The translations under genes and the position numbers were made by a program. Below the pieces are notes generated by a model. It saw only the letters and a program-made list of their open reading frames with translations. It was not told the DNA's origin and searched no databases. From NCBI GenBank assembly GCA_965275915.1, contig CBDHYI010000007.1, positions 868,001-932,000 on the forward strand: a DNA stretch of 64,000 nt, in the 5' to 3' direction. Each line of letters starts with the position of its first letter. Positions within the stretch are counted from its first letter, which is position 1. This DNA is from JBDWFY01 sp965275915 (GTDB lineage: Bacteria; Pseudomonadota; Alphaproteobacteria; Rhizobiales; Stappiaceae). Positions 18,677 to 27,698 of the stretch are shown one piece after another.

Positions 18677-19421
18677 CCTGATCTCCCAGATAGGCCTGCT
18701 GAACGACAGGATCGGCGCGGATCGCCTCAACGCTGCCGGATGCGATGATACGGCCATAGACCAGAACAGAGATCCGGTCGGCAAGAGCAAACACCGCGTC
18801 CATGTCATGCTCCACCAATAAAATCCCGGCCTGCTGTTTCAGGCTTTTCAGCAGCGCCGTCATCTCAACGGACCCCTCAGCGCCCAGTCCCGCCATGGGT
18901 TCGTCCAGAAGCAGCAAACGCGGTTTCAGGGCAAGAGCGACGGCCAACTCCAACTTACGCCTTTCGCCATGGGACAGATCCGAAGCCGGCACCGTTTCCC
19001 GGCCGGTCAAGCCGACTTGAGCCAGGTGCGTCCCTGCTTCGGAAACCAGCGACTTTTCAGACATGACGGACCCAAAAAAACGGTAAGTATGCCGGGAGCG
19101 GCCCTGAAGTGCTATCAGGACATTCCTGAGCGCGGAAAACTCCATGGCAAGGCTCGAAACCTGAAATGTGCGTCCGAGTCCCAGCCGGGCGCGTGCCGGA
19201 ACGCCCAGATCCACCGCATCGTTCCCGAACAACGCAATTGTCCCTTCATCGGGCCTCAGAGACCCGGCGATCTGATGGATAAGCGTCGATTTCCCTGCAC
19301 CATTGGGGCCGATCAGCGCATGGATTTCGCCTCGGAGCACCGTCAGGTCCACCTTATCGGTTGCGCGCAAACCGCCGAAGGATCTGGATAGTCCGGAAAG
19401 CTCAAGCAAAGCATCAGCCAT
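18669..19421 (-). CDS. livG: Branched-chain-type ABC transporter ATP-binding protein LivG
   Basis: A 250-residue ATPase of the LivG class, with Walker A IGPNGAGKSTL near residue 41, the signature DLSHGERRKLELAVAL (LSHGE variant usual for LivG) and Walker B LLLLDEPMAGLG. The ATG at 19421 is preceded by GGGAGGG at a suitable distance; an upstream in-frame start at 19439 is less likely. It overlaps livM by 8 bp and livF by 8 bp. It energises the transporter together with LivF. Confidence 0.88.
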   Translation of the reverse strand: MADALLELSGLSRSFGGLRATDKVDLTVLRGEIHALIGPNGAGKSTLIHQIAGSLRPDEGTIALFGNDAVDLGVPARARLGLGRTFQVSSLAMEFSALRNVLIALQGRSRHTYRFFGSVMSEKSLVSEAGTHLAQVGLTGRETVPASDLSHGERRKLELAVALALKPRLLLLDEPMAGLGAEGSVEMTALLKSLKQQAGILLVEHDMDAVFALADRISVLVYGRIIASGSVEAIRADPVVQQAYLGDQDA

Positions 19422-20415
19422 GGTGCGCCCTCCCCGCAATCAGGCCCATTAACCCGCCCCGGGCAAACAGAACGACGGCCAAAAGAATAAGTCCGAGAAA
19501 AAACTGCCAATGTTGCGTCTGTTCGCCGAGCCAGGTTTCAAGGAGAACGAAGACAACGGCTCCCAAGACCGGACCAAACAGACGCCCGACGCCGCCCAGA
19601 ATGACAAAAATCATGATTTCGCCGGAGCGCTGCCAGGCGAGCATCGAAGGGCCGACAAACCCGTTAAGATCCGCATAAAGCGCTCCGGCAAGGCCGGTGA
19701 TGGCGCCCGATATTACGAACCCTGTGAGTCTGACGGGGAATGGCGGAATGCCAATCGTCGCCAGCCGGGTTTCGTTCATGCGCGCAACCTGCAGGGCCGC
19801 TCCGAACCGCGATCCGGTCAATCGATAGACAAACAAGAGGGTACAAAACAGAAAGAAGAGAGAAAGGCCGTAAAAAGTGAGCGGATCGCCGCTGTCCAGC
19901 ACCGGCAACTCGTTGCGGACATAGATTGGAAGCCCATCCTCGCCGCCGTAGGTCGGCAGGGATACAGCCAAATAGTAGATCATCTGCGCAAAGGCCAGCG
20001 TGATCATGATGAAATAAACACCGGTTGTTCGGAGCGACAGACTGCCGATAACCAAGGCCAGCAGTCCGGCAACCATAATTGCCAACAGCCAAATGAGCGG
20101 CAGGCTTGTGGTGCCGGGTATCTCAAACCCCAATGAAAGAAACGGCGTCCCGTCAAATGCATGAAAGGCCGCGACACCGGCAACATAACCGCCAAGGCCG
20201 AAGAAAGCGGCATGTCCAAAACTGACCATACCGCCCACACCTAGGGCAAGGTTCAGACCCACCCCCGCAAGAGCAAGGATGACCACCTGGGTCGCAAGGC
20301 CGAGATAGTAGGGCTCCTCATTCAGATGGGCCCAAAGCGGGACAATGATGAGCAGCAGCGCGAACGTGCCGTTTAACAATCGCTCTCGCGTCAATATGGG
20401 ATGAGTGTCAGGCAT
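19414..20415 (-). CDS. livM: Branched-chain-type ABC transporter permease LivM
   Basis: A 333-residue permease with about nine hydrophobic segments. The family motif LALGVGGMVSFGHAAFFGLGGYVAG lies near residues 55-80, and the ATPase-coupling loop (RVARMNETRLATIGI-like) near residue 205. The ATG at 20415 overlaps the end of livH by 8 bp; the longer in-frame upstream extension is not conserved-looking. With LivH it forms the channel. Confidence 0.88.
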   Translation of the reverse strand: MPDTHPILTRERLLNGTFALLLIIVPLWAHLNEEPYYLGLATQVVILALAGVGLNLALGVGGMVSFGHAAFFGLGGYVAGVAAFHAFDGTPFLSLGFEIPGTTSLPLIWLLAIMVAGLLALVIGSLSLRTTGVYFIMITLAFAQMIYYLAVSLPTYGGEDGLPIYVRNELPVLDSGDPLTFYGLSLFFLFCTLLFVYRLTGSRFGAALQVARMNETRLATIGIPPFPVRLTGFVISGAITGLAGALYADLNGFVGPSMLAWQRSGEIMIFVILGGVGRLFGPVLGAVVFVLLETWLGEQTQHWQFFLGLILLAVVLFARGGLMGLIAGRAHHG

Positions 20416-21328
20416 TGAGTGCAAATAGTCCCCTGGGGCGCCACAGCAAAATGGCGGCCATGAGCAGATAAATTGCAACGGAAGAGAGCGAGGCACCGAT
20501 CGTCGTTGCCGTTGAAGGATCCAGAATGAGAGCAAAGAGTCTGGGCAGGAACACACGGCCAAGCGTATCAACCAACCCGACCAGAACCGCCCCGATCAGC
20601 GCCCCCTTGATAGATCCGATTCCGCCGATAACGATCACGACAAAAGCCAGAATGAGAACCGGTTCACCCATGCCGACCTGAACGGACTGCAGGGCTCCGA
20701 CCATTGCCCCGGCCAATCCGGCGATGGCCGCGCCGAGCGCAAAAATGAGCGTGTAGAGAAACCGGATATCGACTCCGAGCGCCGAGATCATTTCCCGGTC
20801 TGCTTCGCCGGCCCGGATCTGCATGCCGATGCGGGTCCTGGAGATAAGCACATAAAGACCGACAGCCATTGCAACCCCGACGAAAATGATGCCCAGCCTG
20901 TAGATCGGGTAGTCGAACCATCCGAAAATGCTGAGCGACCCGTTGAGGCTCTCCGGCAGATCGAGATAAAGCGGCCTTGGACCAAACAGAAAGCGGGTGC
21001 CTTCTGAAAATATCAGAATAAGCGCAAAGGTCGCCAGAACCTGATCCAGATGATCCCGGTCATAAAGACGGCGGATCACCACAGCTTCAATGACGGCGCC
21101 GGCAAAGGCGGCACCGACAAATCCCGCCAGCAGTCCCAGCCAGAACGAGCCGGACCAGGCCGCAACGCTGGCGCACAGAAACGCACCGATCATGAACAGC
21201 GACCCATGGGCGAGATTAATCAGGCCCATCACCCCGAAGACGAGGGTCAGACCGGCCGCCATCAGGAACAACATGACTCCCAGTTGCAGGCCGTTGAGAA
21301 CCTGCTCCAGTACCAGTGTCAATGACAT
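20408..21328 (-). CDS. livH: Branched-chain-type ABC transporter permease LivH
   Basis: A 306-residue inner-membrane permease with eight or so hydrophobic segments. The motif GLTLVFGVMGLINLAHGSLFMIGAFL near residues 26-52 is diagnostic for LivH. A 9-bp perfect hairpin stands in the 77-bp spacer between livK and this gene. It is the first permease gene of the run and overlaps livM by 8 bp. Confidence 0.9.
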   Translation of the reverse strand: MSLTLVLEQVLNGLQLGVMLFLMAAGLTLVFGVMGLINLAHGSLFMIGAFLCASVAAWSGSFWLGLLAGFVGAAFAGAVIEAVVIRRLYDRDHLDQVLATFALILIFSEGTRFLFGPRPLYLDLPESLNGSLSIFGWFDYPIYRLGIIFVGVAMAVGLYVLISRTRIGMQIRAGEADREMISALGVDIRFLYTLIFALGAAIAGLAGAMVGALQSVQVGMGEPVLILAFVVIVIGGIGSIKGALIGAVLVGLVDTLGRVFLPRLFALILDPSTATTIGASLSSVAIYLLMAAILLWRPRGLFALNA

Positions 21329-21367
21329 GGGGATTATCCGCTGTACGATCTGGAAGACAGAACGCAG

Positions 21368-21390
21368 CCGGACGCGTTAAACGCGTCCGG
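21368..21390 (-). terminator. Intercistronic hairpin between livK and livH
   Basis: CCGGACGCG at 21368-21376 pairs perfectly with CGCGTCCGG at 21382-21390 around a TTAAA loop. The leftward transcript passes it right after the binding-protein gene. It has no strong U-run, so it is more likely a partial terminator or a 3 prime-end stabiliser that raises LivK over the membrane subunits. Confidence 0.55.
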
Positions 21391-21405
21391 GCCACTGAGT
21401 GTTGG

Positions 21406-22557
21406 TTACATCGTGCATTCAGATGCGTAAGCGTCAGCATGATCTTCAAGACCGACGCCGATGATCCTGTTGGTGATCACATCCCCTTCCCTGATCACCT
21501 CGCGCACATAGATGTCCTGTACCGGATGATGGTTGGAACCGAATTTGAAGTCACCGCGCGTTGACTCAAAGTCCGCCTTTCGCAGGGCCTCCCGGAATGC
21601 GTCGGCATCTTTCGGCGAGGCGGTCTTCATTGCCGACAGGATCAGATTGGCCGTGTCAAAACCCTGTGAGGCGTAAAGCGAAGGCAGGCGGCCATACTCG
21701 GCCTCAAAGGCTTCGACAAATGCCTTGTTGGCCGGGTTGTCGAGATCCTTCGACCATTGCGCGGAGTTGATCACGCCGACAGCGGCGTCCCCCATGGCCG
21801 GCAATATATCCTGCGAGAAGGAAAAGGCCGGCCCCATAACCGGCACATCGATGCCGGATTGGGAATATTGCTTCATGAAAGCGATACCCATGCCGCCCGG
21901 AAGGAAGAAAAAGATCGAATCAGCGCCGGAATCGCGGATCTGCGCGATTTCCGCCGCATAGTCGGTCTGGCCCAGTTTGGTGTAAATCTCGCCAATAGGC
22001 TTGCCTTTGAAGAACCGTTTGAATCCGGTCAGCGCGTCTTTTCCGGCCGGATAATTCGGTGCGAGAATGAACGGCTTGGTGTAACCGGCCCCGGTCGCGT
22101 GGCTGCCCATCGCTTCATGAAGATTGTCGTTCTGCCAGGCCGCGTTGAAATAATTTTGATGGCAGTTTTTGCCTGCCAGCGCGGACGGACCGGCATTTGG
22201 CGAGATATAGAAAACGCCCTGTTTCGTAACGGCGGGAACGGTTGCCATGGCAAGGTTCGACCAGATGATACCCGTCAGGATATCAACCTTGTCTTTTTGC
22301 AGGAATTTGTCGGCAATTTTCCTGGCCTGATCGGGTTTGCGGGCATCATCCTCAACCAGCACCTCAAGGTCTTCGCTGCCGGACTGTTTTACGGCCAGAA
22401 GAAATCCGTCCCGAACATCGACCCCGAGCGACGATCCGCCGCCGGACAGGGTCGTGATCATGCCGACCTTTGCGGGTTCAGCCGCCGCAAAGCCCGGGGT
22501 CAGCATGCTGGCGCCAACAATGGCGGCAGCGATTTTCCCACGAATTGTCATTGTCAT
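21406..22557 (-). CDS. livK: ABC transporter substrate-binding protein (LivK/aromatic-acid type)
   Basis: A 383-residue periplasmic protein with a signal peptide (MTMTIRGKIAAAIVGASMLTPGFAAA). The mature part opens with KVGMITTLSGGGSSLGVDVRDGF, the usual start of family 4/5 Leu/Ile/Val-type binding proteins, and continues with two alpha-beta lobes. Proteins of this branch placed beside CoA ligases often bind benzoate-type or phenyl-carboxylate ligands. The gene is 30 bp after the CoA ligase and upstream of livH. Two start codons two residues apart are possible; I kept the first. Confidence 0.85.
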   Translation of the reverse strand: MTMTIRGKIAAAIVGASMLTPGFAAAEPAKVGMITTLSGGGSSLGVDVRDGFLLAVKQSGSEDLEVLVEDDARKPDQARKIADKFLQKDKVDILTGIIWSNLAMATVPAVTKQGVFYISPNAGPSALAGKNCHQNYFNAAWQNDNLHEAMGSHATGAGYTKPFILAPNYPAGKDALTGFKRFFKGKPIGEIYTKLGQTDYAAEIAQIRDSGADSIFFFLPGGMGIAFMKQYSQSGIDVPVMGPAFSFSQDILPAMGDAAVGVINSAQWSKDLDNPANKAFVEAFEAEYGRLPSLYASQGFDTANLILSAMKTASPKDADAFREALRKADFESTRGDFKFGSNHHPVQDIYVREVIREGDVITNRIIGVGLEDHADAYASECTM

Positions 22558-22587
22558 GTTCCTCTGTTCTCCCTCATTTTCAACATC

Positions 22588-24210
22588 TTATGCATTATTT
22601 TCCAGAAGCCGGAACCTTTGTATCTTGCCGGTCTGGGTTTTTGGAAGGGCGTCTATGAACTTTATCCGGCGGGGATATTTGTAAGGCGCGATTTCCGTCT
22701 TCACGTGGTTCTGCAACCGTTCGATTGTCGCCTCATCGGCAACACCCCGTTCGGTAAGAACGATAAAGGCGGTGACGACCTGGCCACGGGCTTCATCGGG
22801 AAGACCGACCACGGCACACTCACTGACATCGGCGTGAGACAGAAGCGCCGCTTCAACCTCCGGGCCGGCAATGTTGTAGCCGCCGGAGAGGATCATGTCG
22901 TCAGCGCGGGCCGCAAAGTGAAAGCATCCCTCCCCGTCCAGATAGAAGGCATCGCCGGTCAGGTTCCACCCATCCCGCACATAGATACGCTGCCGGTCAT
23001 CGGCCAGATACCGGCAGCCTGTCGGCCCACGGACCGCCAACCGCCCGACTTCCCCGACCGGCTTATCCTGCATGGCATCATCGACGACCCGCGCCTCATA
23101 TCCGGAAACGGGGCGACCGGTATTGGCAGGTCTGGCATCGTCCAGGCGGTTGGAAATAAAGATGTGCAACAGCTCGGTCGCACCGATACCATCCAGAATC
23201 GGCTTGCCGGTTTTCTCCGTCCAGTCTTTGAATACCGGGGCGGACAACGTTTCCCCGGCAGAGACGGCGATCCGCAATGACGACAGGTCCGCCCCATCGT
23301 CCATTGCCGCCAACATGGCCCTGTAGGCCGTCGGTGCCGTGAAGCAAATGGTGGCTTTATAGGTCTGAATAATATCGATCATGTGAGGCGGGGCGGCGTT
23401 TTCCAAAAGCGTCGCAGTGGCGCCGAAGCGCAGCGGAAAGATGGCGAGGCCGCCAAGGCCGAACGTGAAGGCAAGCGGTGGCGATCCGACAAAAACGTCG
23501 TCCGGCGTCACAGCCAGAATTTCGCGGGCATAGCCGTCCGCAATAATCAGCAGATCGCGATGAAAATGCATCGTCGCCTTGGGCTCACCGGTTGTCCCGG
23601 AGGTAAAACCCAGCAGGGCGACATCGTCGCGGCCGGTCTGGACAGCATCGAACTTGACAGATTTGTTGAGCGCGATCCGGTCCAGTTCAGCGTCGAAATT
23701 TGCCGTCCCGTCAAATCCGACAACCTGTTCCAGAACCGGGCTGTCCTTGGCGCAGGCAACCATTTCATCCATCAGTCGCGTGTCGCATAAGGCCAGTTTA
23801 ATCTGCGCCTTGTTGACAATCTTTGTCAGCTCGCCAGCACGCAGCATCGGCATTGTGTTGACAACGACAGCACCGGCTTTTGTTGCGGCAAGCCAGCAGG
23901 CGACCATCGCAGGATTGTTTGCGGAGCGGATGAGGACGCGGTTGCCCGGCACGATGCCGTAGTGCTCGACAAGCGCGTGGGCCAGACGGTTCGACCAGTC
24001 CGCCAGTTCCTTGTACGTGCGCCTGCGTCCGTTCCCGATCAACGCGATATTGTCGCCAAAACCGCGCTCGACCATGCGGTCGGTCAATTCAAAAGCGGCA
24101 TTCAGATGATCGGGATAATTGAACGGTGACAGATTGAAGTGGGGCCACTCGCTTTCAGGGGGCAGATTGTCCCGTGTGAATGTATCGATATGTGCTGTCG
24201 GACCAAGCAT
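22588..24210 (-). CDS. Benzoate/2-aminobenzoate-type CoA ligase (AMP-forming)
   Basis: A 540-residue adenylate-forming enzyme that activates a carboxylic acid with ATP and CoA. The phosphate-binding loop is LGFTSGTTGEPKATMHFH near residue 185, the A5 region reads DGIGATELLHIF, the hinge is GDAFYLD, and the C-terminal catalytic lysine is in KTQTGKIQRF. The TELLHIF sequence is characteristic of benzoate- and 2-aminobenzoate-CoA ligases. It lies between the acyl-CoA dehydrogenase (15-bp gap) and the binding protein. The aromatic substrate is inferred; a related cyclic or short-chain acid cannot be excluded. Confidence 0.85.
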   Translation of the reverse strand: MLGPTAHIDTFTRDNLPPESEWPHFNLSPFNYPDHLNAAFELTDRMVERGFGDNIALIGNGRRRTYKELADWSNRLAHALVEHYGIVPGNRVLIRSANNPAMVACWLAATKAGAVVVNTMPMLRAGELTKIVNKAQIKLALCDTRLMDEMVACAKDSPVLEQVVGFDGTANFDAELDRIALNKSVKFDAVQTGRDDVALLGFTSGTTGEPKATMHFHRDLLIIADGYAREILAVTPDDVFVGSPPLAFTFGLGGLAIFPLRFGATATLLENAAPPHMIDIIQTYKATICFTAPTAYRAMLAAMDDGADLSSLRIAVSAGETLSAPVFKDWTEKTGKPILDGIGATELLHIFISNRLDDARPANTGRPVSGYEARVVDDAMQDKPVGEVGRLAVRGPTGCRYLADDRQRIYVRDGWNLTGDAFYLDGEGCFHFAARADDMILSGGYNIAGPEVEAALLSHADVSECAVVGLPDEARGQVVTAFIVLTERGVADEATIERLQNHVKTEIAPYKYPRRIKFIDALPKTQTGKIQRFRLLENNA

Positions 24211-24225
24211 GACTTTTCCTGAACC

Positions 24226-25377
24226 TCAATGATCCGCGTCGGCGAGAACCTGCCGCGCAATAACAATCTTCTGCACATCCGATGCGCCCTCGTAAATTCT
24301 GAGCGCTCGTATCTCGCGGTAAAGGCTTTCGACAATATGCCCTTTTCGGACACCGTCACCGCCATGGATCTGAACCGCCTTGTCGATCACCTGCTGCGCC
24401 TGCTCGGTCGCATAAAGCTTTGCCATCGCCGCCTCACGCGTCACCCGCGGGGCGCCTTTGTCTTTCGTCCAGGCAGCGCGATAGATGAGCAGCGCCGCCG
24501 CGTCCACCGCCAGCGCCATCTCGGCAATATGCCCCTGGACCATTTGCAGATCGGCAAGCGGCGCACCGAACAGTTCGCGTTCCTGTGCCCGTCCGATGCT
24601 TTCATCCAAAGCACGCCGGGCAAACCCGAGCGCAGCGGCTCCGACGGTCGGGCGAAAGACATCCAGCACAGACATTGCAATTTTGAATCCCTGGCCGGGT
24701 GCCCCGATCAGGGCCTTTTCCGGCAGGTGCACATTGTTCAGCCCAAGACGGGCAAGCGGATGGGGTGCCATCACATCCAGCCGTTCCTCAACCGTCAACC
24801 CTTCGGAATCGGCGGGCATCAGAAAGGCCGACAGGCCCCTGGCACCGGGTTGCTCGCCGGTTCTGGCAAACACGACATAAAGGTCGGCTATCCCGCCGTT
24901 GGAGATCCATGTCTTTTCGCCGTTCAAGATATAACCGGAACCGTCTGGTTGCGCTGAGGTTTCAATATTGGCAACGTCCGAGCCTGAGCGGGGGTCTGTC
25001 AGGGCAAACGCCGCAATCGCCGACCCCGAGCGGGTCTGTTTCAGCCATCGCTGCTGGTCCGGTGTGCCAAACAGGGTCAGCGCACCTGCACCAAGTCCCT
25101 GCATCGCAAAGGCAAAGTCGGCAAGCCCGTCATGACGCGCCAGCGTTTCCCGTATGAGACACAATGTCCTGACATCAAGAACACCCGGCCGGTCGGGATC
25201 GATGGCCGAGTATCGAAGCCAGCCATCCCGGCCCAGCCAGGAAACCAGCTCCCGGCAGGCCTGATCGACGTCATCGTGGTCGGCGGGCAGGTTCAGGTCG
25301 CACCACTTTTCCAGTTGCGCGACCAGGCTCAGATGATGTTCGTCGAAGAAGGGCCAGGACAAATAACTTCTATCCAT
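24226..25377 (-). CDS. Acyl-CoA dehydrogenase
   Basis: A 383-residue FAD enzyme. Family signatures are ALTDPRSGSDVANIETSA near residue 128, EKTWISNGGIADLYVVFART, LGLNNVHLPEKALIG, and a C-terminal QIHGGDGVRKGHIVESLYREIRALRIYEGASDVQ. The glutamate in the last motif is at the position used as base by most acyl-CoA dehydrogenases. It would make an alpha-beta double bond in an acyl-CoA produced by the neighbouring ligase pathway. The ATG at 25377 follows the enoyl-CoA hydratase stop by 2 bp. Confidence 0.9.
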   Translation of the reverse strand: MDRSYLSWPFFDEHHLSLVAQLEKWCDLNLPADHDDVDQACRELVSWLGRDGWLRYSAIDPDRPGVLDVRTLCLIRETLARHDGLADFAFAMQGLGAGALTLFGTPDQQRWLKQTRSGSAIAAFALTDPRSGSDVANIETSAQPDGSGYILNGEKTWISNGGIADLYVVFARTGEQPGARGLSAFLMPADSEGLTVEERLDVMAPHPLARLGLNNVHLPEKALIGAPGQGFKIAMSVLDVFRPTVGAAALGFARRALDESIGRAQERELFGAPLADLQMVQGHIAEMALAVDAAALLIYRAAWTKDKGAPRVTREAAMAKLYATEQAQQVIDKAVQIHGGDGVRKGHIVESLYREIRALRIYEGASDVQKIVIARQVLADADH

Positions 25378-25379
25378 GA

Positions 25380-26192
25380 TCAATCGCCCGCAAATTCCGG
25401 TTTTTCGCGTGCCATGAAGGCATGGTAGGCGCGGGAAAAATCCTCCGTCTGCATGCAGATCGCCTGTGCCTGCGCCTCGGCTTCTATGGCCTGGTCCAAC
25501 CCCATCGACCATTCCTGATTGAGCTGTGTTTTGGTCATGCCGTGGGCAAAAGTCGGGCCATCCGCCAGTGACCGGGCCAGCGCTTCGGCTTCCTTAACAA
25601 GAATTTCCGCGGAGACGATCCGGTTGTAAAAGCCCCAGCGTTCGCCCTCTTCCGCCGACATCGACCGTCCGGTATAGAGCAGCTCTGCCGCCCGCCCCTG
25701 GCCGATCAGTCGCGGCAGGATCGCACAGGCGCCCATATCGCAGCCGGCCAAACCGACGCGGGTGAACAGAAAAGCGGTCTTTGCCGCCGGGGTCGCCAGA
25801 CGCATGTCGGCGGCCATCGCCAGAATTGCCCCGGCACCAACGGCAACGCCATCGACTGCGGCAATCACCGGTTTTGTGCAGCCGATGATCGCTTTGACAA
25901 GGTCGCCCGTCATCCTGGTAAACGCGAGCAACCCTTTCATATCCATCTTTATCAGCGGGCCAATAATATCCCGGACATCTCCGCCGGAACAGAAGTTGCC
26001 GCCATTGGGCGCCAGCACCACAGCCTTGATGTCGTCGGCATATGCAAGAGCCCGGAATGTGTCGCGGAGTTCGGCATAACTTTCAAATGTCAGCGGATTT
26101 TTGCGATCCGGCCTGTCAAGTTGCACCGTTGCGACACCCTTCTCGACCCGCCACAGGAAATGATCCGGCGACAGGCTGGTCATGTCACTCAT
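25380..26192 (-). CDS. Enoyl-CoA hydratase/isomerase family protein
   Basis: A 270-residue crotonase-fold enzyme. The oxyanion-hole signatures are NFCSGGDVRDIIG near residue 65 and AVDGVAVGAGAILAMAADMRLA near residue 110. After the latter, the loop reads GLAGCDMGACAILPRLIG instead of the more usual GGTQRL, a pattern I associate with the hydratase of 2-aminobenzoyl-CoA-type clusters. It would hydrate or cleave a ring-opened CoA thioester. The ATG at 26192 has GGGAGGG upstream and overlaps the MarR gene by 8 bp. Confidence 0.88.
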   Translation of the reverse strand: MSDMTSLSPDHFLWRVEKGVATVQLDRPDRKNPLTFESYAELRDTFRALAYADDIKAVVLAPNGGNFCSGGDVRDIIGPLIKMDMKGLLAFTRMTGDLVKAIIGCTKPVIAAVDGVAVGAGAILAMAADMRLATPAAKTAFLFTRVGLAGCDMGACAILPRLIGQGRAAELLYTGRSMSAEEGERWGFYNRIVSAEILVKEAEALARSLADGPTFAHGMTKTQLNQEWSMGLDQAIEAEAQAQAICMQTEDFSRAYHAFMAREKPEFAGD

Positions 26193-26661
26193 GCCGTCCC
26201 TCCCACTCACTTTCAAAGTGCCTCAGCTGAGCAGCCAGATGTGCGGCTTCGTCGCCGGAAAAGTCGGCCAGGAGCGCACTGATCCATGACTCGTGCGCGC
26301 GGGCCATTTCCTCAAAGGATGACAGTCCCTCGGGCGTCAGCTTCACGAAGGAGGTGCGGCGGTCTCCTTCGCGCTTGTGCCGGCTGACCAGACCATCGCC
26401 GACAAGACGATCGATGATACCCGTCACATTGCCGTTGGAAACCATGAGAAAGCGCGAGAGATCGGACATGATCATGCCCTCCCGCTGACGGTAAAGCGCC
26501 GCCATGACATCAAATCGGGGCAACGTTGCCTGAAACTCGACCCGCAGACGTTCCCTGAGTTCGCTTTCAATAAGACGCGTCGACCGGAGCATTCTCAGCC
26601 AGAGCCTTAAACGGGCCTTGCCGGCCGATGTGGGTTCGGTTGTGACTTCGGCGATGTTCAC
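26185..26661 (-). CDS. MarR-family transcriptional regulator
   Basis: A 158-residue winged-helix regulator. The DNA-binding part is MSDLSRFLMVSNGNVTGIIDRLVGDGLVSRHKREGDRRTSFVKLT near residues 70-115, with the wing motif GDRR typical of MarR. I start at the GTG at 26661: GGAGGAG lies about 8 bp upstream, and the GTG overlaps the SDR stop in a GTGA. Related regulators in aromatic-acid clusters are repressors released by the CoA thioester. A 32-bp palindrome upstream of the operon (27606-27637) is a candidate operator. Confidence 0.88.
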   Translation of the reverse strand: MNIAEVTTEPTSAGKARLRLWLRMLRSTRLIESELRERLRVEFQATLPRFDVMAALYRQREGMIMSDLSRFLMVSNGNVTGIIDRLVGDGLVSRHKREGDRRTSFVKLTPEGLSSFEEMARAHESWISALLADFSGDEAAHLAAQLRHFESEWEGRHE

Positions 26662-27428
26662 GAGGTCTCTCCTCCGGACAGTGCCAGTGTTTGCCCGGTA
26701 TAGGATCGGGCGCCGTCCGAACATAAATAAAGAACCGCCTCGGCAACCTCTTGCGGCTCGATGAAGCGCTTTTGCGGATTGGTTCCGGCCAGCCAGGTTC
26801 TGGCTTCGTCCGCACTCATGCCGGTTTTTTCCATGATCCTGTCAACCGCCTGGATCAGCATCTCCGTGTCTGTATAACCGGGGCAGACGGCATTCACTGT
26901 CATGGCTGTTTCGGCATACTCCGCTGCCAGCGCCCGCATCAGGCCGACAACACCATGTTTGGCCGCAACATAGGAAGAGACATAACCATATCCTTTGAGA
27001 CCGGCGACGGATGCAATAAAAATGATACGTCCGTAGTCCTGCTTCCGCAGATGCTCCAGCGCCGGTTTGACGGTCAGGAACGAGCCGGTCAGGTTGACGG
27101 AGATGATCTGGTTCCAGAGCGACAGCGACTGCCGGTGTGCCGGCTGGCTTTCGGCCTGCCCTGCATTGGCAACCACAATGTCAAACGGCCCGCGGGCTGC
27201 TTCCGCGGCCTCATAAAGCGCTGCCACCGAAGATTCGTCAGTGACATCGCAAGAGTGGAACGAAATCCGATCGTGTGCATCGGCAAGGGTCTCAAGCGGC
27301 GCCGGACGCCGTCCGCAGATGGTTACGGAGGCACCGCTTTCGGCGAGGCCAACGGCAATGGCGGCACCCACACCGGACCCCCCTCCGGTCACAAGTGCAT
27401 GACGGCCCTGAAGATCGCCTTTAGCCAT
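26658..27428 (-). CDS. Short-chain dehydrogenase/reductase (3-hydroxyacyl-CoA dehydrogenase type)
   Basis: A 256-residue NAD(P)-dependent enzyme of the classical SDR family. The cofactor motif is VTGGGSGVGAAIA near residue 13, the NAG motif is VVANAG near residue 85, and the catalytic Ser, Tyr and Lys are in IASVAGLKGYGYVSSYVAAKHGVV near residues 137-160. In this operon it is the first gene and probably oxidises a beta-hydroxyacyl-CoA. The ATG at 27428 has GGAAA 5-6 bp upstream. The GTG of the MarR gene overlaps its stop. Confidence 0.88.
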   Translation of the reverse strand: MAKGDLQGRHALVTGGGSGVGAAIAVGLAESGASVTICGRRPAPLETLADAHDRISFHSCDVTDESSVAALYEAAEAARGPFDIVVANAGQAESQPAHRQSLSLWNQIISVNLTGSFLTVKPALEHLRKQDYGRIIFIASVAGLKGYGYVSSYVAAKHGVVGLMRALAAEYAETAMTVNAVCPGYTDTEMLIQAVDRIMEKTGMSADEARTWLAGTNPQKRFIEPQEVAEAVLYLCSDGARSYTGQTLALSGGETS

Positions 27429-27605
27429 CACGTTTCCGGTCACTTTTTCCGCCCTTTCGGCCTGGATGCACCAGCGATCCACGGTCAAGCCCGCACGACG
27501 TCAAACTGTGTGCAAAATAAAGGCCGGTCGGACCTCGTCCGAGGCAGGCAATTGTCATGAAGGCCGCTCCTCCCACTTTCAGGGAGGATGGCATGCGCAA
27601 AATTT

Positions 27606-27637
27606 TATTTCAAGCTTAAAATTTTAATTATGAAATA
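27606..27637. promoter_or_regulatory. Candidate MarR operator palindrome upstream of the acid-degradation operon
   Basis: A 32-bp imperfect palindrome is centred between 27621 and 27622. The arms are TATTTCA (27606-27612) and TGAAATA (27631-27637), and the core is the perfect TTAAAATTTTAA (27616-27627); 13 of 16 pairs match. It lies about 180 bp upstream of the SDR start in an A+T-rich segment. Size and symmetry suit a dimeric MarR protein, which the operon encodes as its second gene. Confidence 0.5.
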
Positions 27638-27698
27638 TATTATCCAAGATGGTTGTTACGCTCTTGAGCCATGAGTTCGGACAGATGTCGAAGCAAAA

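Noticed and set aside
21757..23280. Open frame of 507 codons on the plus strand opposite livK and the CoA ligase
   Set aside because: It spans two confident genes on the other strand and has no coherent domain.
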